NCBI RefSeq assembly: GCF_029664245.1
Contig: NZ_JANAIE010000009.1
Location: 33,543 to 97,542 of the forward strand
DNA length: 64,000 nt
Direction: 5' to 3'
Source of the DNA: Profundicola chukchiensis
GTDB taxonomy: Bacteria; Bacteroidota; Bacteroidia; Flavobacteriales; Weeksellaceae
A program made the position numbers and the translations under genes. Below are positions 25,844-35,254 of this stretch, in pieces (position 1 is the stretch's first letter; each line of letters starts with the position of its first letter). The notes below the pieces were generated by a model. That model was not told the origin of the DNA. It ran no database searches and saw only the letters and a list, made by a program, of their open reading frames with translations.

Positions 25844-27295
25844 TTATTTATTTAAAATATTGGCTTTTTCAATAAAGGCTTTAGCTTTTTCTGTGTCGTT
25901 TTTGGTGAACAAACTGACCGTCACAAAAAGAATAAGTGAGACAGAAATCCCAATTAAGGCTTGTGTTACAGAAGCTATCTCCCAAGCGACAGGTAAGTCA
26001 ACACCTAGAGCAACCATTAAATTATAGCTAGAGAAAATTAAACCGAAAAGCATAGAAATAAAAGCAGCTTTTGATGTTCCACGAAGCCATAGAAATCCAA
26101 ATACCAAAGGAATAAATGCACCGCTGGTTAAAAAGTCTGCACCAATCCATGAAATAGTTAAGACAGATTGAATTTTTAACGCTATTAACAAAGCCAACCC
26201 ACACATTAATAAAGTTGCGAATCTACCCACTAAAACAGAATGTAGAGAACTTAAATTTGGGTTGATATATTTTTGATAAACATCTACAGTTAATGATAGT
26301 GCTCCGGTATTTACCAAAGAATCCATCGTTGACATAATAGCTGCACAAAGGCCCACAAAGAGAATCGAGCTCAAGATGGGGTTAGGAATGTTGCTAATTA
26401 AATCTGGGATAATTCCTGCTTTTGGAACGCTTTCGTATAGCAAGGTTGAAAACATTCCGGTGTAGGTAACCATTAAATAAAGTGGAATAAATGCTAAAAA
26501 GCTAAGTGCCATCATTTTTCTAGCATCCGAAGATTTCTTAGCTGCAGAAATACGTTGCCAAATATTGGCTTGAATCATCCATGAGGTTCCAAAGGTGATG
26601 ACATATGCTAAATTATCTCCAACATTATTAAAAAATGAAGTGTAGCCAGGTTTATTGTTTAAGACTGCGGTTTCTTTCACCATTTCTAAACCTCCTGATT
26701 GATTATAGGTTAAAAAGAATAAGAAAATGGCTGTAAATAAGAAAAATAAAAATTGAAGAAAATCCGTAAGTACGACACCTCTAAATCCACCAAAAAGAGA
26801 GTAGGTTAGGACGATTAAGGTTCCAGTGATAGCGCCCATTTCATAAGAAATATCAAAAAAAGCGTGGAAAAATCTTCCTATCACTATGACCTGCACCGCA
26901 GCGGCGATTACCATAAATATGATAATAAAAATTGTAAGTAGTAATGCCACTTTGCTATTGTAGCGCTCCGCCATCAGTTGAGGTTGAGAAATCGTTCCTA
27001 TATTTCTAATACCTCTCGCAAAAATAAACATCAGTGCGGTAGCAATTAAAACCGGTACACCATAAATCCAAAAAGAACTTAACCCATTTCTATGCGCATG
27101 ATCTACTAAGTCTATTGCAGATCCGCCGCCCCACCACGAAGCCACAAATGTGATTGCTAATAACCACGCAGGTAAATTGCGGGATGCCAAGAAATAATCT
27201 TCACTATCAGAACTTTTACGATTCCAAATTCCTACCCCAATTATCCCGAGGATATAAATTGCAAGAAAAATTATGATGATGGTAGTTTTAGGCAT
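25844..27295 (-). CDS. Sodium:solute symporter (SSS family)
   Basis: 483 residues with about thirteen transmembrane helices. The N-terminal WNRKSSDSEDYFLASRNLPA (about 24-43) followed by FVASWWGGGSAIDLVDHAH is a clear SSS signature; helix 8 region AAIMSTMDSLVNTGALSLTVD contributes to the Na+ site. It imports an organic solute with sodium; the substrate (sugar, amino acid or carboxylate) cannot be read. Single gene. A perfect -7 box (TATTTTTG, minus strand) lies 14 bases before the ATG. Confidence 0.88.
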   Translation of the reverse strand: MPKTTIIIIFLAIYILGIIGVGIWNRKSSDSEDYFLASRNLPAWLLAITFVASWWGGGSAIDLVDHAHRNGLSSFWIYGVPVLIATALMFIFARGIRNIGTISQPQLMAERYNSKVALLLTIFIIIFMVIAAAVQVIVIGRFFHAFFDISYEMGAITGTLIVLTYSLFGGFRGVVLTDFLQFLFFLFTAIFLFFLTYNQSGGLEMVKETAVLNNKPGYTSFFNNVGDNLAYVITFGTSWMIQANIWQRISAAKKSSDARKMMALSFLAFIPLYLMVTYTGMFSTLLYESVPKAGIIPDLISNIPNPILSSILFVGLCAAIMSTMDSLVNTGALSLTVDVYQKYINPNLSSLHSVLVGRFATLLMCGLALLIALKIQSVLTISWIGADFLTSGAFIPLVFGFLWLRGTSKAAFISMLFGLIFSSYNLMVALGVDLPVAWEIASVTQALIGISVSLILFVTVSLFTKNDTEKAKAFIEKANILNK

Positions 27296-27309
27296 AAATA
27301 TCTAAAAGA

Positions 27310-27317
27310 CAAAAATA
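27310..27317 (-). promoter_or_regulatory. -7 element of the symporter promoter
   Basis: TATTTTTG on the minus strand, a full match to TAnnTTTG, lies 14 bases from the symporter ATG. A TTTG lies further upstream (27334-27331) but at a spacing shorter than 19. Confidence 0.4.
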
Positions 27318-27540
27318 GAAAACTTTAAGACAAACTTGAATTTACACTCATTGCTGAATTCACAAATCGACAAATTATGCAACAAAATTTGAATAATATT
27401 TATATAAAATCATTTGTGTGTAAAGAAACCCAATGGTAATAAGTAACTTGTATAATGTACACTAACTAAAAGTGCTCGTTAAAAACTAACCTATAAGTAC
27501 TTGAAAAAAGTTAAACACTGACAAGATTAAGTATTTTGTT

Positions 27541-27548
27541 TACTTTTG
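27541..27548 (+). promoter_or_regulatory. -7 element of the topA promoter
   Basis: TACTTTTG followed by CACC is a full match to TAnnTTTG, 20 bases before the topA ATG at 27569. Its position makes the upstream TTG (27536) impossible as a start. Confidence 0.6.
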
Positions 27549-27568
27549 CACCAAATTTCAAGAATTTT

Positions 27569-30124
27569 ATGCCAAAAAATCTCGTTATTGTTGAGTCACC
27601 AGCAAAAGCAAAAACCATACAGAAATACTTAGGAGATGATTTTCAAGTTGAGTCTAGTTTTGGACACATCGCGGATCTTCCTAAGAAGAATATGGGTATC
27701 GATTTAGATAATAACTTTGAACCACAATATGTTATTTCTCCTGATAAAAAAGAAGTCGTTAAAAAACTAAAAAATATTTCCTCTAAAGTAGATATGGTTT
27801 GGTTGGCTTCGGATGAGGACCGGGAAGGGGAAGCTATTGCATGGCATTTATATCATGAATTAGGACTTACCAAAGATAAAACGCGTAGAATTGTATTTAA
27901 TGAAATTACCAAAAAGGCAATTCAAAATGCAATTAAAAATCCCCGCGAAATCGATCAGGATTTGGTGAATGCACAACAAGCTCGTCGAATTCTAGACCGT
28001 TTGGTTGGGTTTGAAATGTCGCCAGTTCTTTGGAAAAAAGTAAGGCCAGGCTTATCCGCAGGTCGTGTGCAATCTGTTGCAGTAAGACTTATCGTTGAGC
28101 GTGAAATGGAAATCATGGGCTTTGAGCCGCAAAACAGTTTCAAGTTTGTTGCTATATTTAGTACAACAGACGGAAAAACTTTCCAAGCAACGCTAGATCA
28201 TGAGTTTGAAACTTATGAAGAAGCAAAAGCGCATATAGAAAAATGTAATGGAGCTAACTTTAAAGTATCGAATGTAGATACACGCCCAGGAAAGAGAAAT
28301 CCTGCTGCTCCTTTCACAACATCAACATTACAACAGGAAGCTTCTCGTAAATTAGGATATCCTGTGGCGCGTACCATGCGTGTAGCGCAACAATTATATG
28401 AGCAAGGTTTAATTACTTATATGAGAACGGATAGTGTAAACTTATCCGATGATGCTTTGGCGGCCTCACACCAAATGATTCTTAAAGAATATGGTAAGGA
28501 GTATGCTCAAACCAGAAAATATAAAAGCAAAGCAAAAGGAGCTCAAGAAGCTCACGAGGCGATTCGACCTACCAATTTTGAATTATCTAAATTCAATGGT
28601 GATCCGTCTATGTCGCGCTTATATGACTTGATTTGGAAACGTACGGTAGCTAGTCAAATGGCAGAAGCTAAACTAGAGAGAACTACGATTTCGGTTGAAA
28701 ATGATAAGGAAACAGAACATATATATAAAGGAAACGGAGAGGTAATTCTTTTCGATGGTTTCCTAAAAGTTTATCAAGAAGGAAGTGATGATGACGAGCC
28801 AGCAGAAACTGGTTTATCTATTTTACCTAAAGTAAAAGAAGGAGAGAAATTAGATGCAGCTTCTATTAAAGGAACTGAGAAGTTTACTCGTCACGCACCA
28901 AGATACACGGAGGCATCTTTAGTTAGAAAATTAGAAGACCTTGGTATTGGACGACCTTCTACTTATGCGCCAACGATTTCAACGATTCAAAGAAGAGAGT
29001 ATGTAGAGATTGTTAACCTAGATGGGGAACAAAGAGATATTCGCGTATTGGAATTAGCGCAAGGCAAGATTGAGGAGAAGAAAGAAACTGAAACTTTTGG
29101 TGCTGATAAGAAAAAATTAAAGCCAACAGATGTTGGAATTGTTGTAAACGATTTCTTAGTGGATTATTTCAAAACCATTATGGATTATCAGTTTACAGCT
29201 AAGGTAGAGGAGGATTTTGACCAAATTGCTGAAGGAAAGGAAAGCTGGACAAAAGTTCTTAAAGACTTTTATAAACCATTCCATGAAACAGTAGAGGATG
29301 TTCAAGAAAATGCAGATCGTGCTACGGGTGAAAGATTGTTAGGTGTTGACCCAGAATCTGGTAAAAACATGTATGCTAGAATTGGTCGCTATGGTCCGAT
29401 GATTCAAATTGGTGAAGTAGAAGACGAGGAAAAGCCAAAGTTTGCGAGCTTAAATCCAGATCAAAATATCATGACAATTACCTTTGAGGAGGCTATTAAG
29501 CTTTTCGATCTACCTAAAGATTTAGGAAAATACGAAGGTGAAGAGGTTTCTGTAAATGTGGGTAGATATGGTCCATATGTAAGATTTGGTAAAACATTTA
29601 TTTCTTTAGACAAAGGAGAAGATCCACACGATGTAACAAAGGATAGAGCTATTGAGTTGATTAAATTAAAACAAAAAGCTGATGCTCCGATTGCACAATA
29701 TGATGGCCTAGATGTAACCAAAGGGAAAGGTAGATTTGGTCCTTTTATCAAGTGGAATGATTTGTTCATCAATGTGAATAAAAAATATGACTTCGATAAT
29801 TTATCTTCTGCAGATATTAAGGAATTGATTGAAGCTAAGAAGAAAAAAGAGAAGGAAAAGGTAATTCAAGTTTTTGAGGAAGAAGGAATTCGAATCGAAA
29901 AAGCTAGATGGGGTAGGTTTAATATTATTAAAGGTAAAACCAAAGTTGAGGTGCCTAAAGAAACTGAAGTCGAAAAGATGACAGCAGAAGAGGCGGCTAA
30001 GATAATTGAAGGAGCTACCAAGAAGAAAAAGCCTGCTACGAAGAAAAAAACAGCCACCAAGAAAAAGACAACAACCAAAAAATCTACCGCAACGAAAAAA
30101 GCGGCGCCTAAAAAGAAGAAATAA
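27569..30124 (+). CDS. topA: DNA topoisomerase I
   Basis: A 851-residue type IA topoisomerase that relaxes negative supercoils. The Toprim domain starts LVIVESPAKAKTI with DEDREGEAIAWHL. The active-site tyrosine is Tyr284 in LITYMRTDSVNLS. Several C-terminal topo-C repeats follow (GRYGPMIQIG, GRYGPYVRFG, GRFGPFIKW, RWGRFNIIKG). Instead of zinc fingers it ends in a lysine/threonine/alanine-rich basic tail of about 36 residues, common in this phylum and resembling a histone-like DNA-binding extension. The ATG is fixed by the promoter that overlaps any longer reading. The arginase-like gene follows after 3 bases. Confidence 0.97.
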   Translation: MPKNLVIVESPAKAKTIQKYLGDDFQVESSFGHIADLPKKNMGIDLDNNFEPQYVISPDKKEVVKKLKNISSKVDMVWLASDEDREGEAIAWHLYHELGLTKDKTRRIVFNEITKKAIQNAIKNPREIDQDLVNAQQARRILDRLVGFEMSPVLWKKVRPGLSAGRVQSVAVRLIVEREMEIMGFEPQNSFKFVAIFSTTDGKTFQATLDHEFETYEEAKAHIEKCNGANFKVSNVDTRPGKRNPAAPFTTSTLQQEASRKLGYPVARTMRVAQQLYEQGLITYMRTDSVNLSDDALAASHQMILKEYGKEYAQTRKYKSKAKGAQEAHEAIRPTNFELSKFNGDPSMSRLYDLIWKRTVASQMAEAKLERTTISVENDKETEHIYKGNGEVILFDGFLKVYQEGSDDDEPAETGLSILPKVKEGEKLDAASIKGTEKFTRHAPRYTEASLVRKLEDLGIGRPSTYAPTISTIQRREYVEIVNLDGEQRDIRVLELAQGKIEEKKETETFGADKKKLKPTDVGIVVNDFLVDYFKTIMDYQFTAKVEEDFDQIAEGKESWTKVLKDFYKPFHETVEDVQENADRATGERLLGVDPESGKNMYARIGRYGPMIQIGEVEDEEKPKFASLNPDQNIMTITFEEAIKLFDLPKDLGKYEGEEVSVNVGRYGPYVRFGKTFISLDKGEDPHDVTKDRAIELIKLKQKADAPIAQYDGLDVTKGKGRFGPFIKWNDLFINVNKKYDFDNLSSADIKELIEAKKKKEKEKVIQVFEEEGIRIEKARWGRFNIIKGKTKVEVPKETEVEKMTAEEAAKIIEGATKKKKPATKKKTATKKKTTTKKSTATKKAAPKKKK

Positions 30125-30127
30125 TAC

Positions 30128-31225
30128 ATGATGGATTTTTCTGAATTTTTAATGCCAGTTCCTTACGAACTGAGATATAAGGAATACTCAGCCTTTTCGG
30201 TTTATCAACGTGTGAGGTTTGAGTTGGATGAGGAGTTAGATGCTAATGCTATCGTTTTGCTTGGTATCGACGACAATGAAGTTAATTTGGATGGCGATGA
30301 AAATGGATTTTCTCAACTGAGAGATCATTTTTATAGTCTTTCGGTGAGTAATTGGAAGCGCCCGATCTATGATATAGGAACTTTACCCAAAGGAGCCACT
30401 TTTGAAGATACTTGTTTTGCTTTGCACCAAGTGGTTAGTCAAATAAACGAAACGGGAGCTACAATTGTAGTCTTAGGAGGAAGTCAAGCCTTTAATTATA
30501 TTTTATATAAAAGTCTACAGCGTGACTTGTTGAAGGTTGGAACGATAGACATTAAATTAGATATTGAAGGACAGACAGAAGATTTGACCGCCAATAACCA
30601 TATCACCAAGATGATTTTAGATCAAACACATAGGTTGTTGGAATTTAAAAATATTGGTAGCCAAGCGGTTTATGTTGCAAAAGAAGAATTAGATATTCTA
30701 GAGCAATTAAACTTCGAAGATATGCGTTTAGGTAAATTGGTAGAGGATATCAAAAAAGCAGAACCTTTGCTTAGAGATTTAGATTTATTGTCTGTAGACA
30801 TGAATGTTATGCAATATTCAAGTTTTCAAAATGTAAGTGTGCCTTCTCCAAACGGTCTAACAGAAAGAGAAATTTGTGGATTGATGAGGTATGCTGGTTT
30901 AAGTCCTAGTATGAACGTTTTGCATATTTCAAATTTTAACTTATCTATGCATTCGCCAAACAAAATGTTGTTGACCGAAATGCTGTGGTATTTTATTGAG
31001 GCAAAAAATAATTTAAAATCAGATGAGACTACCGAAACTTATCGTGTACAGTCAACAGAGGGAGAGATAGTTTTTATATATTCGCAAAGCTCAGACCGTT
31101 GGTGGATAGAAGTAGAAGTAGAGGAAGGAAGAAGCTTGATACCATGTAATGAATCAGATTATTTAGATTCTATGAGGGGAGAGATACCCCATAATTGGTT
31201 AAAGTTTTACAAAAAATTTTATTGA
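30128..31225 (+). CDS. Arginase/formimidoylglutamase-fold protein lacking metal ligands
   Basis: 365 residues with the ureohydrolase alpha/beta fold: IVLLGIDDNEVNLDGDENGF, ATIVVLGGSQAFNYI, GTIDIKLDIEG and LDLLSVDMNVMQYSS. In active arginases these positions read GGDHS, DAHxD and SxDxDxxDP. Here they are GGSQA, IKLD and SVDMNVMQ, so most Mn2+ ligands are gone and the protein is probably not a hydrolase. A C-terminal extension (from about 300, WWIEVEVEEGRSLIPC) is added. It starts 3 bases after topA and precedes gldK, a neighbourhood I recall from other Flavobacteriia. A structural or regulatory role near the gld genes is only inference. Confidence 0.75.
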   Translation: MMDFSEFLMPVPYELRYKEYSAFSVYQRVRFELDEELDANAIVLLGIDDNEVNLDGDENGFSQLRDHFYSLSVSNWKRPIYDIGTLPKGATFEDTCFALHQVVSQINETGATIVVLGGSQAFNYILYKSLQRDLLKVGTIDIKLDIEGQTEDLTANNHITKMILDQTHRLLEFKNIGSQAVYVAKEELDILEQLNFEDMRLGKLVEDIKKAEPLLRDLDLLSVDMNVMQYSSFQNVSVPSPNGLTEREICGLMRYAGLSPSMNVLHISNFNLSMHSPNKMLLTEMLWYFIEAKNNLKSDETTETYRVQSTEGEIVFIYSQSSDRWWIEVEVEEGRSLIPCNESDYLDSMRGEIPHNWLKFYKKFY

Positions 31226-31260
31226 TAACGTATAATAATTATAAATAGCAAACGTTATTG

Positions 31261-31273
31261 TTTGACAGTCAAA
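31261..31273. promoter_or_regulatory. Palindrome upstream of the gldK promoter
   Basis: TTTGACAGTCAAA is a perfect 6-bp inverted repeat around one central base. It ends 6 bases before the -33 box of the gld promoter, a place where an activator or repressor could bind. Confidence 0.4.
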
Positions 31274-31279
31274 ATAATT

Positions 31280-31310
31280 TTTGGCGATTAATTAAAAAGT
31301 AATAGTTTTA
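31280..31310 (+). promoter_or_regulatory. Promoter of the gldKLMN operon
   Basis: TTTG (31280-31283), exactly 19 bases, then TAGTTTTA (31303-31310): a full -33 match and seven of eight positions of the -7 consensus. The gldK ATG follows 24 bases later. Confidence 0.7.
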
Positions 31311-31334
31311 CAAACTCGCAAAATAAGAGTGATA

Positions 31335-32786
31335 ATGAGAAAAATATTGGTAGTATTTCTTATGGCCTCCTTTTTCTTTTCCTGTGGAGGAAGTGGAAAA
31401 AAGAAGAGCAAAAATGACCGAGGTATGATTATTCCAAGTCAAAAGTCGAAGAGCTTTGCTCCAACTAGACCTATCGGAATGGTTCCTGTGCCTGCGGGAT
31501 CTTTTGTAATGGGTAATACAGATTATGACTTCGCTCAACAGCAAAACGCTACGCCTAAAACGGTAACCGTAAGTGGTTTTTACATTGATGACACAGAAAT
31601 TACAAACGCAGAGTATAAGGTGTTTGTTGAATTTGTTCGTGATTCTATTGTACGTCAGAAATTAGCAGAAAGAGCTTATGAGATGGGCTTTGATGGAACA
31701 ACTTCTTCTGGTGCAACTGGATTAGAAGCTTATGCTTTCAAAGATATGAGTGATGGATCTGGGACTCAATCAGCGTATCAAGAGTACATTAATGAAATGG
31801 CTGATGGTAGAAGCGGATACGAATCTGAGCGTCAACTTAACTGGGACATCGACTTAATTTGGGATAAATATGAATACCCAGATAGAGATTACGTTGAGGT
31901 AATGGAAGAAATGTACTATCCACCAGAAGAAAGATTTAACGGAGAGAGATTAATCGACGTTAGAAAATATAACTACATCTTCACTGAGATTGATAAAAAC
32001 AAAGCAGCGAGAGCACACTTAAACGAGAATGCTAAAAGAAGTGATTTCGTAATCACGGATACAGTAAACGTTTATCCTGATACTACGGTTTGGGTTCGTG
32101 ACTTTAACTATGCTTACAACGATCCATTACATAACGACTATTTTTGGAACGAAGCTTATACAGATTATCCAGTAGTAGGAGTTACTTGGGATCAAGCTAG
32201 AGCATTCGCGGCTTATAGAACACAAAAGCACAAAGCTTATAACCAATCTCTAAAAGCTAAAAATAGAGAAGACATTATAGACTATAGATTACCAACTGAG
32301 GTAGAATGGGAATATGCAGCTCGTGGTGGTAAGCAAGATGCTCCATATCCTTGGGGTGGACCTTACTTAGCAGACAGTAGAGGATGTTATTTAGCTAACT
32401 TCAAGCCTAAGCGTGGTGACTATATCGAGGATTGTTGTGCTAAGAATCAAGATGCTGGATTTATGTATACAGCACCGGTTAAAACATTCTTCCCGAATGA
32501 TTACGGATTATACGATATGTCTGGTAACGTTTCTGAGTGGACACAATCACCATATAGTACAGCGTCTGGAGAATATACATCTACTTTAAACCCTTACTTA
32601 GGTGCTGGTAGAGAGATTCCTTCTAAAACTGTAAAAGGTGGTTCTTGGAAAGATGTAGGATATATGTTGATGGTTGGTGCTAGAGATTGGGAGCACAAAG
32701 ATTCAGCGAGATCTTATATTGGATTCAGAACAGTTCAAAACATTCCTGAGGGAGCGAATGTTAGATATAAGAGAACAAGACAATAA
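31335..32786 (+). CDS. gldK: T9SS outer-membrane ring lipoprotein GldK
   Basis: A 483-residue lipoprotein (signal MRKILVVFLMASFFFSC, lipobox FFSC) with a formylglycine-generating-enzyme-like (SUMF1) domain: PVPAGSFVMGNTDYDF, GFYIDDTEITNAEYK, YRLPTEVEWEYAARGG, YDMSGNVSEWTQ and VKGGSWKD. In the type IX system GldK and GldN form the periplasmic ring attached to the outer membrane. The ATG at 31335 is preferred to a GTG two codons earlier. It is the first gene of gldKLMN, with its own promoter; a 96-base spacer with a small hairpin precedes gldL. Confidence 0.96.
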   Translation: MRKILVVFLMASFFFSCGGSGKKKSKNDRGMIIPSQKSKSFAPTRPIGMVPVPAGSFVMGNTDYDFAQQQNATPKTVTVSGFYIDDTEITNAEYKVFVEFVRDSIVRQKLAERAYEMGFDGTTSSGATGLEAYAFKDMSDGSGTQSAYQEYINEMADGRSGYESERQLNWDIDLIWDKYEYPDRDYVEVMEEMYYPPEERFNGERLIDVRKYNYIFTEIDKNKAARAHLNENAKRSDFVITDTVNVYPDTTVWVRDFNYAYNDPLHNDYFWNEAYTDYPVVGVTWDQARAFAAYRTQKHKAYNQSLKAKNREDIIDYRLPTEVEWEYAARGGKQDAPYPWGGPYLADSRGCYLANFKPKRGDYIEDCCAKNQDAGFMYTAPVKTFFPNDYGLYDMSGNVSEWTQSPYSTASGEYTSTLNPYLGAGREIPSKTVKGGSWKDVGYMLMVGARDWEHKDSARSYIGFRTVQNIPEGANVRYKRTRQ

Positions 32787-32811
32787 ATAAAAAAGAAACT
32801 TCAAAAATACC

Positions 32812-32833
32812 TGCCAGAAAGAAAAGACTGGCA
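32812..32833 (+). other. Stem-loop in the gldK-gldL spacer
   Basis: TGCCAG (32812-32817) pairs with CTGGCA (32828-32833) across an A-rich 10-base loop. No U-tract follows, so it is not a standard terminator. It may be an RNA-processing or stability element. Confidence 0.35.
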
Positions 32834-32882
32834 CTTCAAAATCAAAAAAAAATCAAAAATCATTAATTAATATTATTCAACA

Positions 32883-33572
32883 ATGGCAGTAAAATCAAGC
32901 AAAAAAGATGTAATCTTAAACATGGTGTATTCCTTAGGAGCATCAGTTGTAATTTTAGGAGCATTATTTAAGATTAACCACTGGGCAGTTGGTCCTTTAG
33001 ATGGTTCAGCAGTTTTGGCAATCGGTCTTATCACTGAGGCTCTTATTTTCATTATTTTCGCATTCGATCCACCAAAAGGAGAGTACGAATGGGAAAGAGC
33101 TTATCCTGAATTATTGGATGGTTCAACAGCAGTTAAATCAACTAAGAAAAATGCTTTAGTTCCTACAGGAGATGCTGAGGTATCTTTATCTAACAAATTA
33201 GATAAAATGTTAGCTGATGCAAAATTAGACGCTTCATTAATGAGTCGTTTAAGAGATGGTATCGACAACTTCAGCCATGCAGTAGCAGACATCAACAAAT
33301 CAGTAGATGCATCTTCAGCAACCCAAGCTTATGGTGATCAATTAGCTTTAGCGGCTAACCACATGGAAGGTTTAAATGCATTATACCAAGTACAATTAGA
33401 CAACGGCAAAAAGCAAGTAGAATTAAATAAGAAATTCATTTCTGAAATGGAGAAATCTGCATCAGGTTCTGAGCAGTTCATGCAAGAAATGAACAAGTTA
33501 ACTACAAACGTAAACAACTTGAACAAAGTTTATGGAGGTATGTTAACAGCTATGAGAAATCCTGGAGCATAA
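32883..33572 (+). CDS. gldL: T9SS inner-membrane motor protein GldL
   Basis: 229 residues. Two transmembrane helices lie near the N-terminus (ILNMVYSLGASVVILGALFK, then VLAIGLITEALIFIIFAF), with HWAVGPLDG between them. A long cytoplasmic region of probable coiled coils follows (LSNKLDKMLADAKLDASLM through MEKSASGSEQFMQEMNKL). GldL with GldM forms the proton-driven motor of the type IX secretion system and of gliding motility where present. The conserved charged residue of helix 2 (Glu in LITEAL) is present. Confidence 0.96.
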   Translation: MAVKSSKKDVILNMVYSLGASVVILGALFKINHWAVGPLDGSAVLAIGLITEALIFIIFAFDPPKGEYEWERAYPELLDGSTAVKSTKKNALVPTGDAEVSLSNKLDKMLADAKLDASLMSRLRDGIDNFSHAVADINKSVDASSATQAYGDQLALAANHMEGLNALYQVQLDNGKKQVELNKKFISEMEKSASGSEQFMQEMNKLTTNVNNLNKVYGGMLTAMRNPGA

Positions 33573-33629
33573 TCTCAGTTTTTCACTAAGACTTATTAAA
33601 TGTATATTAATTCTACAAATTACTAAAAA

Positions 33630-35180
33630 ATGGCCAAGGGAAAAGTATCACCACGGCAGAAGATGATCAACCTGATGTATCTAATCTTTATTGCTATGAT
33701 GGCAATGCAAGTAGATAGAGAGGTGTTGAGATCTTTTGAAGACGTAAATAAATCTTTCGAGCAATCAATCGCTTTAACGGAAGAAAATAACTCAACTTTC
33801 TATAAGAACATGGAAATGAAAGCAGAGGATGATCCAGATTATGCGGGCACAGTAGCCAAAGCAAAATCTTTAAAATCTGATGTTGACGATTTCGTGAACT
33901 ATATCGAAGGTTTAAAAGAACAATTAAGACCAGAAGAGGAAGTTCCTGCTGATCCAAACGAGGAAGTAGAAACTAACTATAATGCTCTTCAAAGTACAGA
34001 AGCTATCGTTCAATTATTCTTTAAAGAAGAAGGGAAAGGAAACGTAGTAGAAGGAAACACAGAAGCACAGAACTTTGTTAAGAGAATTCAAGATATTAAA
34101 GCAAAGTTAAAAAATGCAGGTGTTGATGATAGAAGATTAAATTCGGTATTCGACACAGAAACAATGTCTAAAAGACAAAGTAAATCATGGGTTAGCGATA
34201 AATTCTATGAGCAGCCAATGATTGCAGCATTAACTAACTTAACAAAGATTCAAGCAGATGCTAGAACTGAGGAGGGTAACGCAATCCGCCAAATGTTATC
34301 TAGTAAATTAGAGGAGAAAATCGAATTTACAACGACTACTTTATTAGTTGACGTTCCAGATGTAATTAAAGAAGGTACTCAAAAAGAAGCTTTCTTAGCA
34401 ATTGGAGCATATAACGACGAAGTAGGTGGAACAATTACATTAAATGGTAAAGATTATCCATTAAACGCTGGTAAAGCAACAATTCCATTAAGCTCTGCAA
34501 AAGGTAACCATACCTTTGCTGGTAAGGTGAAATATAAATTACCAAATGGAACTGAGAAAGAAGAGGAATTCTCTCACTCTTACTCTGTAGTATCTGAGAC
34601 ATTAGAAACTGCACCTTCAGGAGGTTCAATTTCTGCGGATAAGATGAATGTTGTTTATCGTGGTGTAACCAACCCAATTACTGCAACAATCAATGGTGCT
34701 GATGGACCTATCAGTATGTCTGCATCTACAGGTTCGTTAAGTGGATCTAACGGTAGCTATAACTATGTAGTTTCTGGAGGGAACAGTGTAATATTCACTG
34801 CTTCAGCTAAAACTTCATCTGGTAAAACAGTTACGGAGAGAAAAGAATTTAGAATTAAGCCAATTCCTGCGCCACAAGGACAAATCCGTGGAAAAAATGC
34901 TTTAACTGTAGCTAAGAGCTCATTGAGCAGATTACAAGTAGAGGCGTCAATTCCAGATTTCGAATTCCCAGTATCATTCACAGTTACTAGCTTTAAGGTT
35001 AAAGTACCAGGACAGAAAACAGTTTCTGTTAGTGGTAATAACTTAAGTGGAGTTGGAAGAATCTTAGATCAAGTACAAGCAGGAGCTGCGGTAAATATCT
35101 TTGATATCGAGGCAACAGCAAGTGGTTTAGGAAACACAAGAATTCCTAATATTGCACCAGTTGTAATTGATGTACAATAA
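33630..35180 (+). CDS. gldM: T9SS motor/trans-periplasmic protein GldM
   Basis: 516 residues: a short cytoplasmic start, one transmembrane helix (MINLMYLIFIAMMAMQVD, about 11-28), then a long periplasmic region with helical (about 30-230) and beta-rich domains (from TTTLLVDVPDVIKEG). It inserts into the GldL pentamer and spans the periplasm to the GldK/GldN ring, transmitting motor rotation. Normal length. A 57-base gap follows gldL; a possible internal promoter for gldN overlaps its 3' side. Confidence 0.96.
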   Translation: MAKGKVSPRQKMINLMYLIFIAMMAMQVDREVLRSFEDVNKSFEQSIALTEENNSTFYKNMEMKAEDDPDYAGTVAKAKSLKSDVDDFVNYIEGLKEQLRPEEEVPADPNEEVETNYNALQSTEAIVQLFFKEEGKGNVVEGNTEAQNFVKRIQDIKAKLKNAGVDDRRLNSVFDTETMSKRQSKSWVSDKFYEQPMIAALTNLTKIQADARTEEGNAIRQMLSSKLEEKIEFTTTTLLVDVPDVIKEGTQKEAFLAIGAYNDEVGGTITLNGKDYPLNAGKATIPLSSAKGNHTFAGKVKYKLPNGTEKEEEFSHSYSVVSETLETAPSGGSISADKMNVVYRGVTNPITATINGADGPISMSASTGSLSGSNGSYNYVVSGGNSVIFTASAKTSSGKTVTERKEFRIKPIPAPQGQIRGKNALTVAKSSLSRLQVEASIPDFEFPVSFTVTSFKVKVPGQKTVSVSGNNLSGVGRILDQVQAGAAVNIFDIEATASGLGNTRIPNIAPVVIDVQ

Positions 35181-35187
35181 GATTACG

Positions 35188-35195
35188 TATTTTTG
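35188..35195 (+). promoter_or_regulatory. Possible internal promoter (-7) before gldN
   Basis: TATTTTTG followed by CAC matches TAnnTTTG and lies 60 bases before the gldN ATG, just after the gldM stop. The -33 position reads AATT, so only half of the promoter is convincing. Confidence 0.3.
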
Positions 35196-35254
35196 CACAA
35201 TGAAATACTAATTTCAACGTTATTTCAGAACAGAATAGAAACAAAGAACATAAA

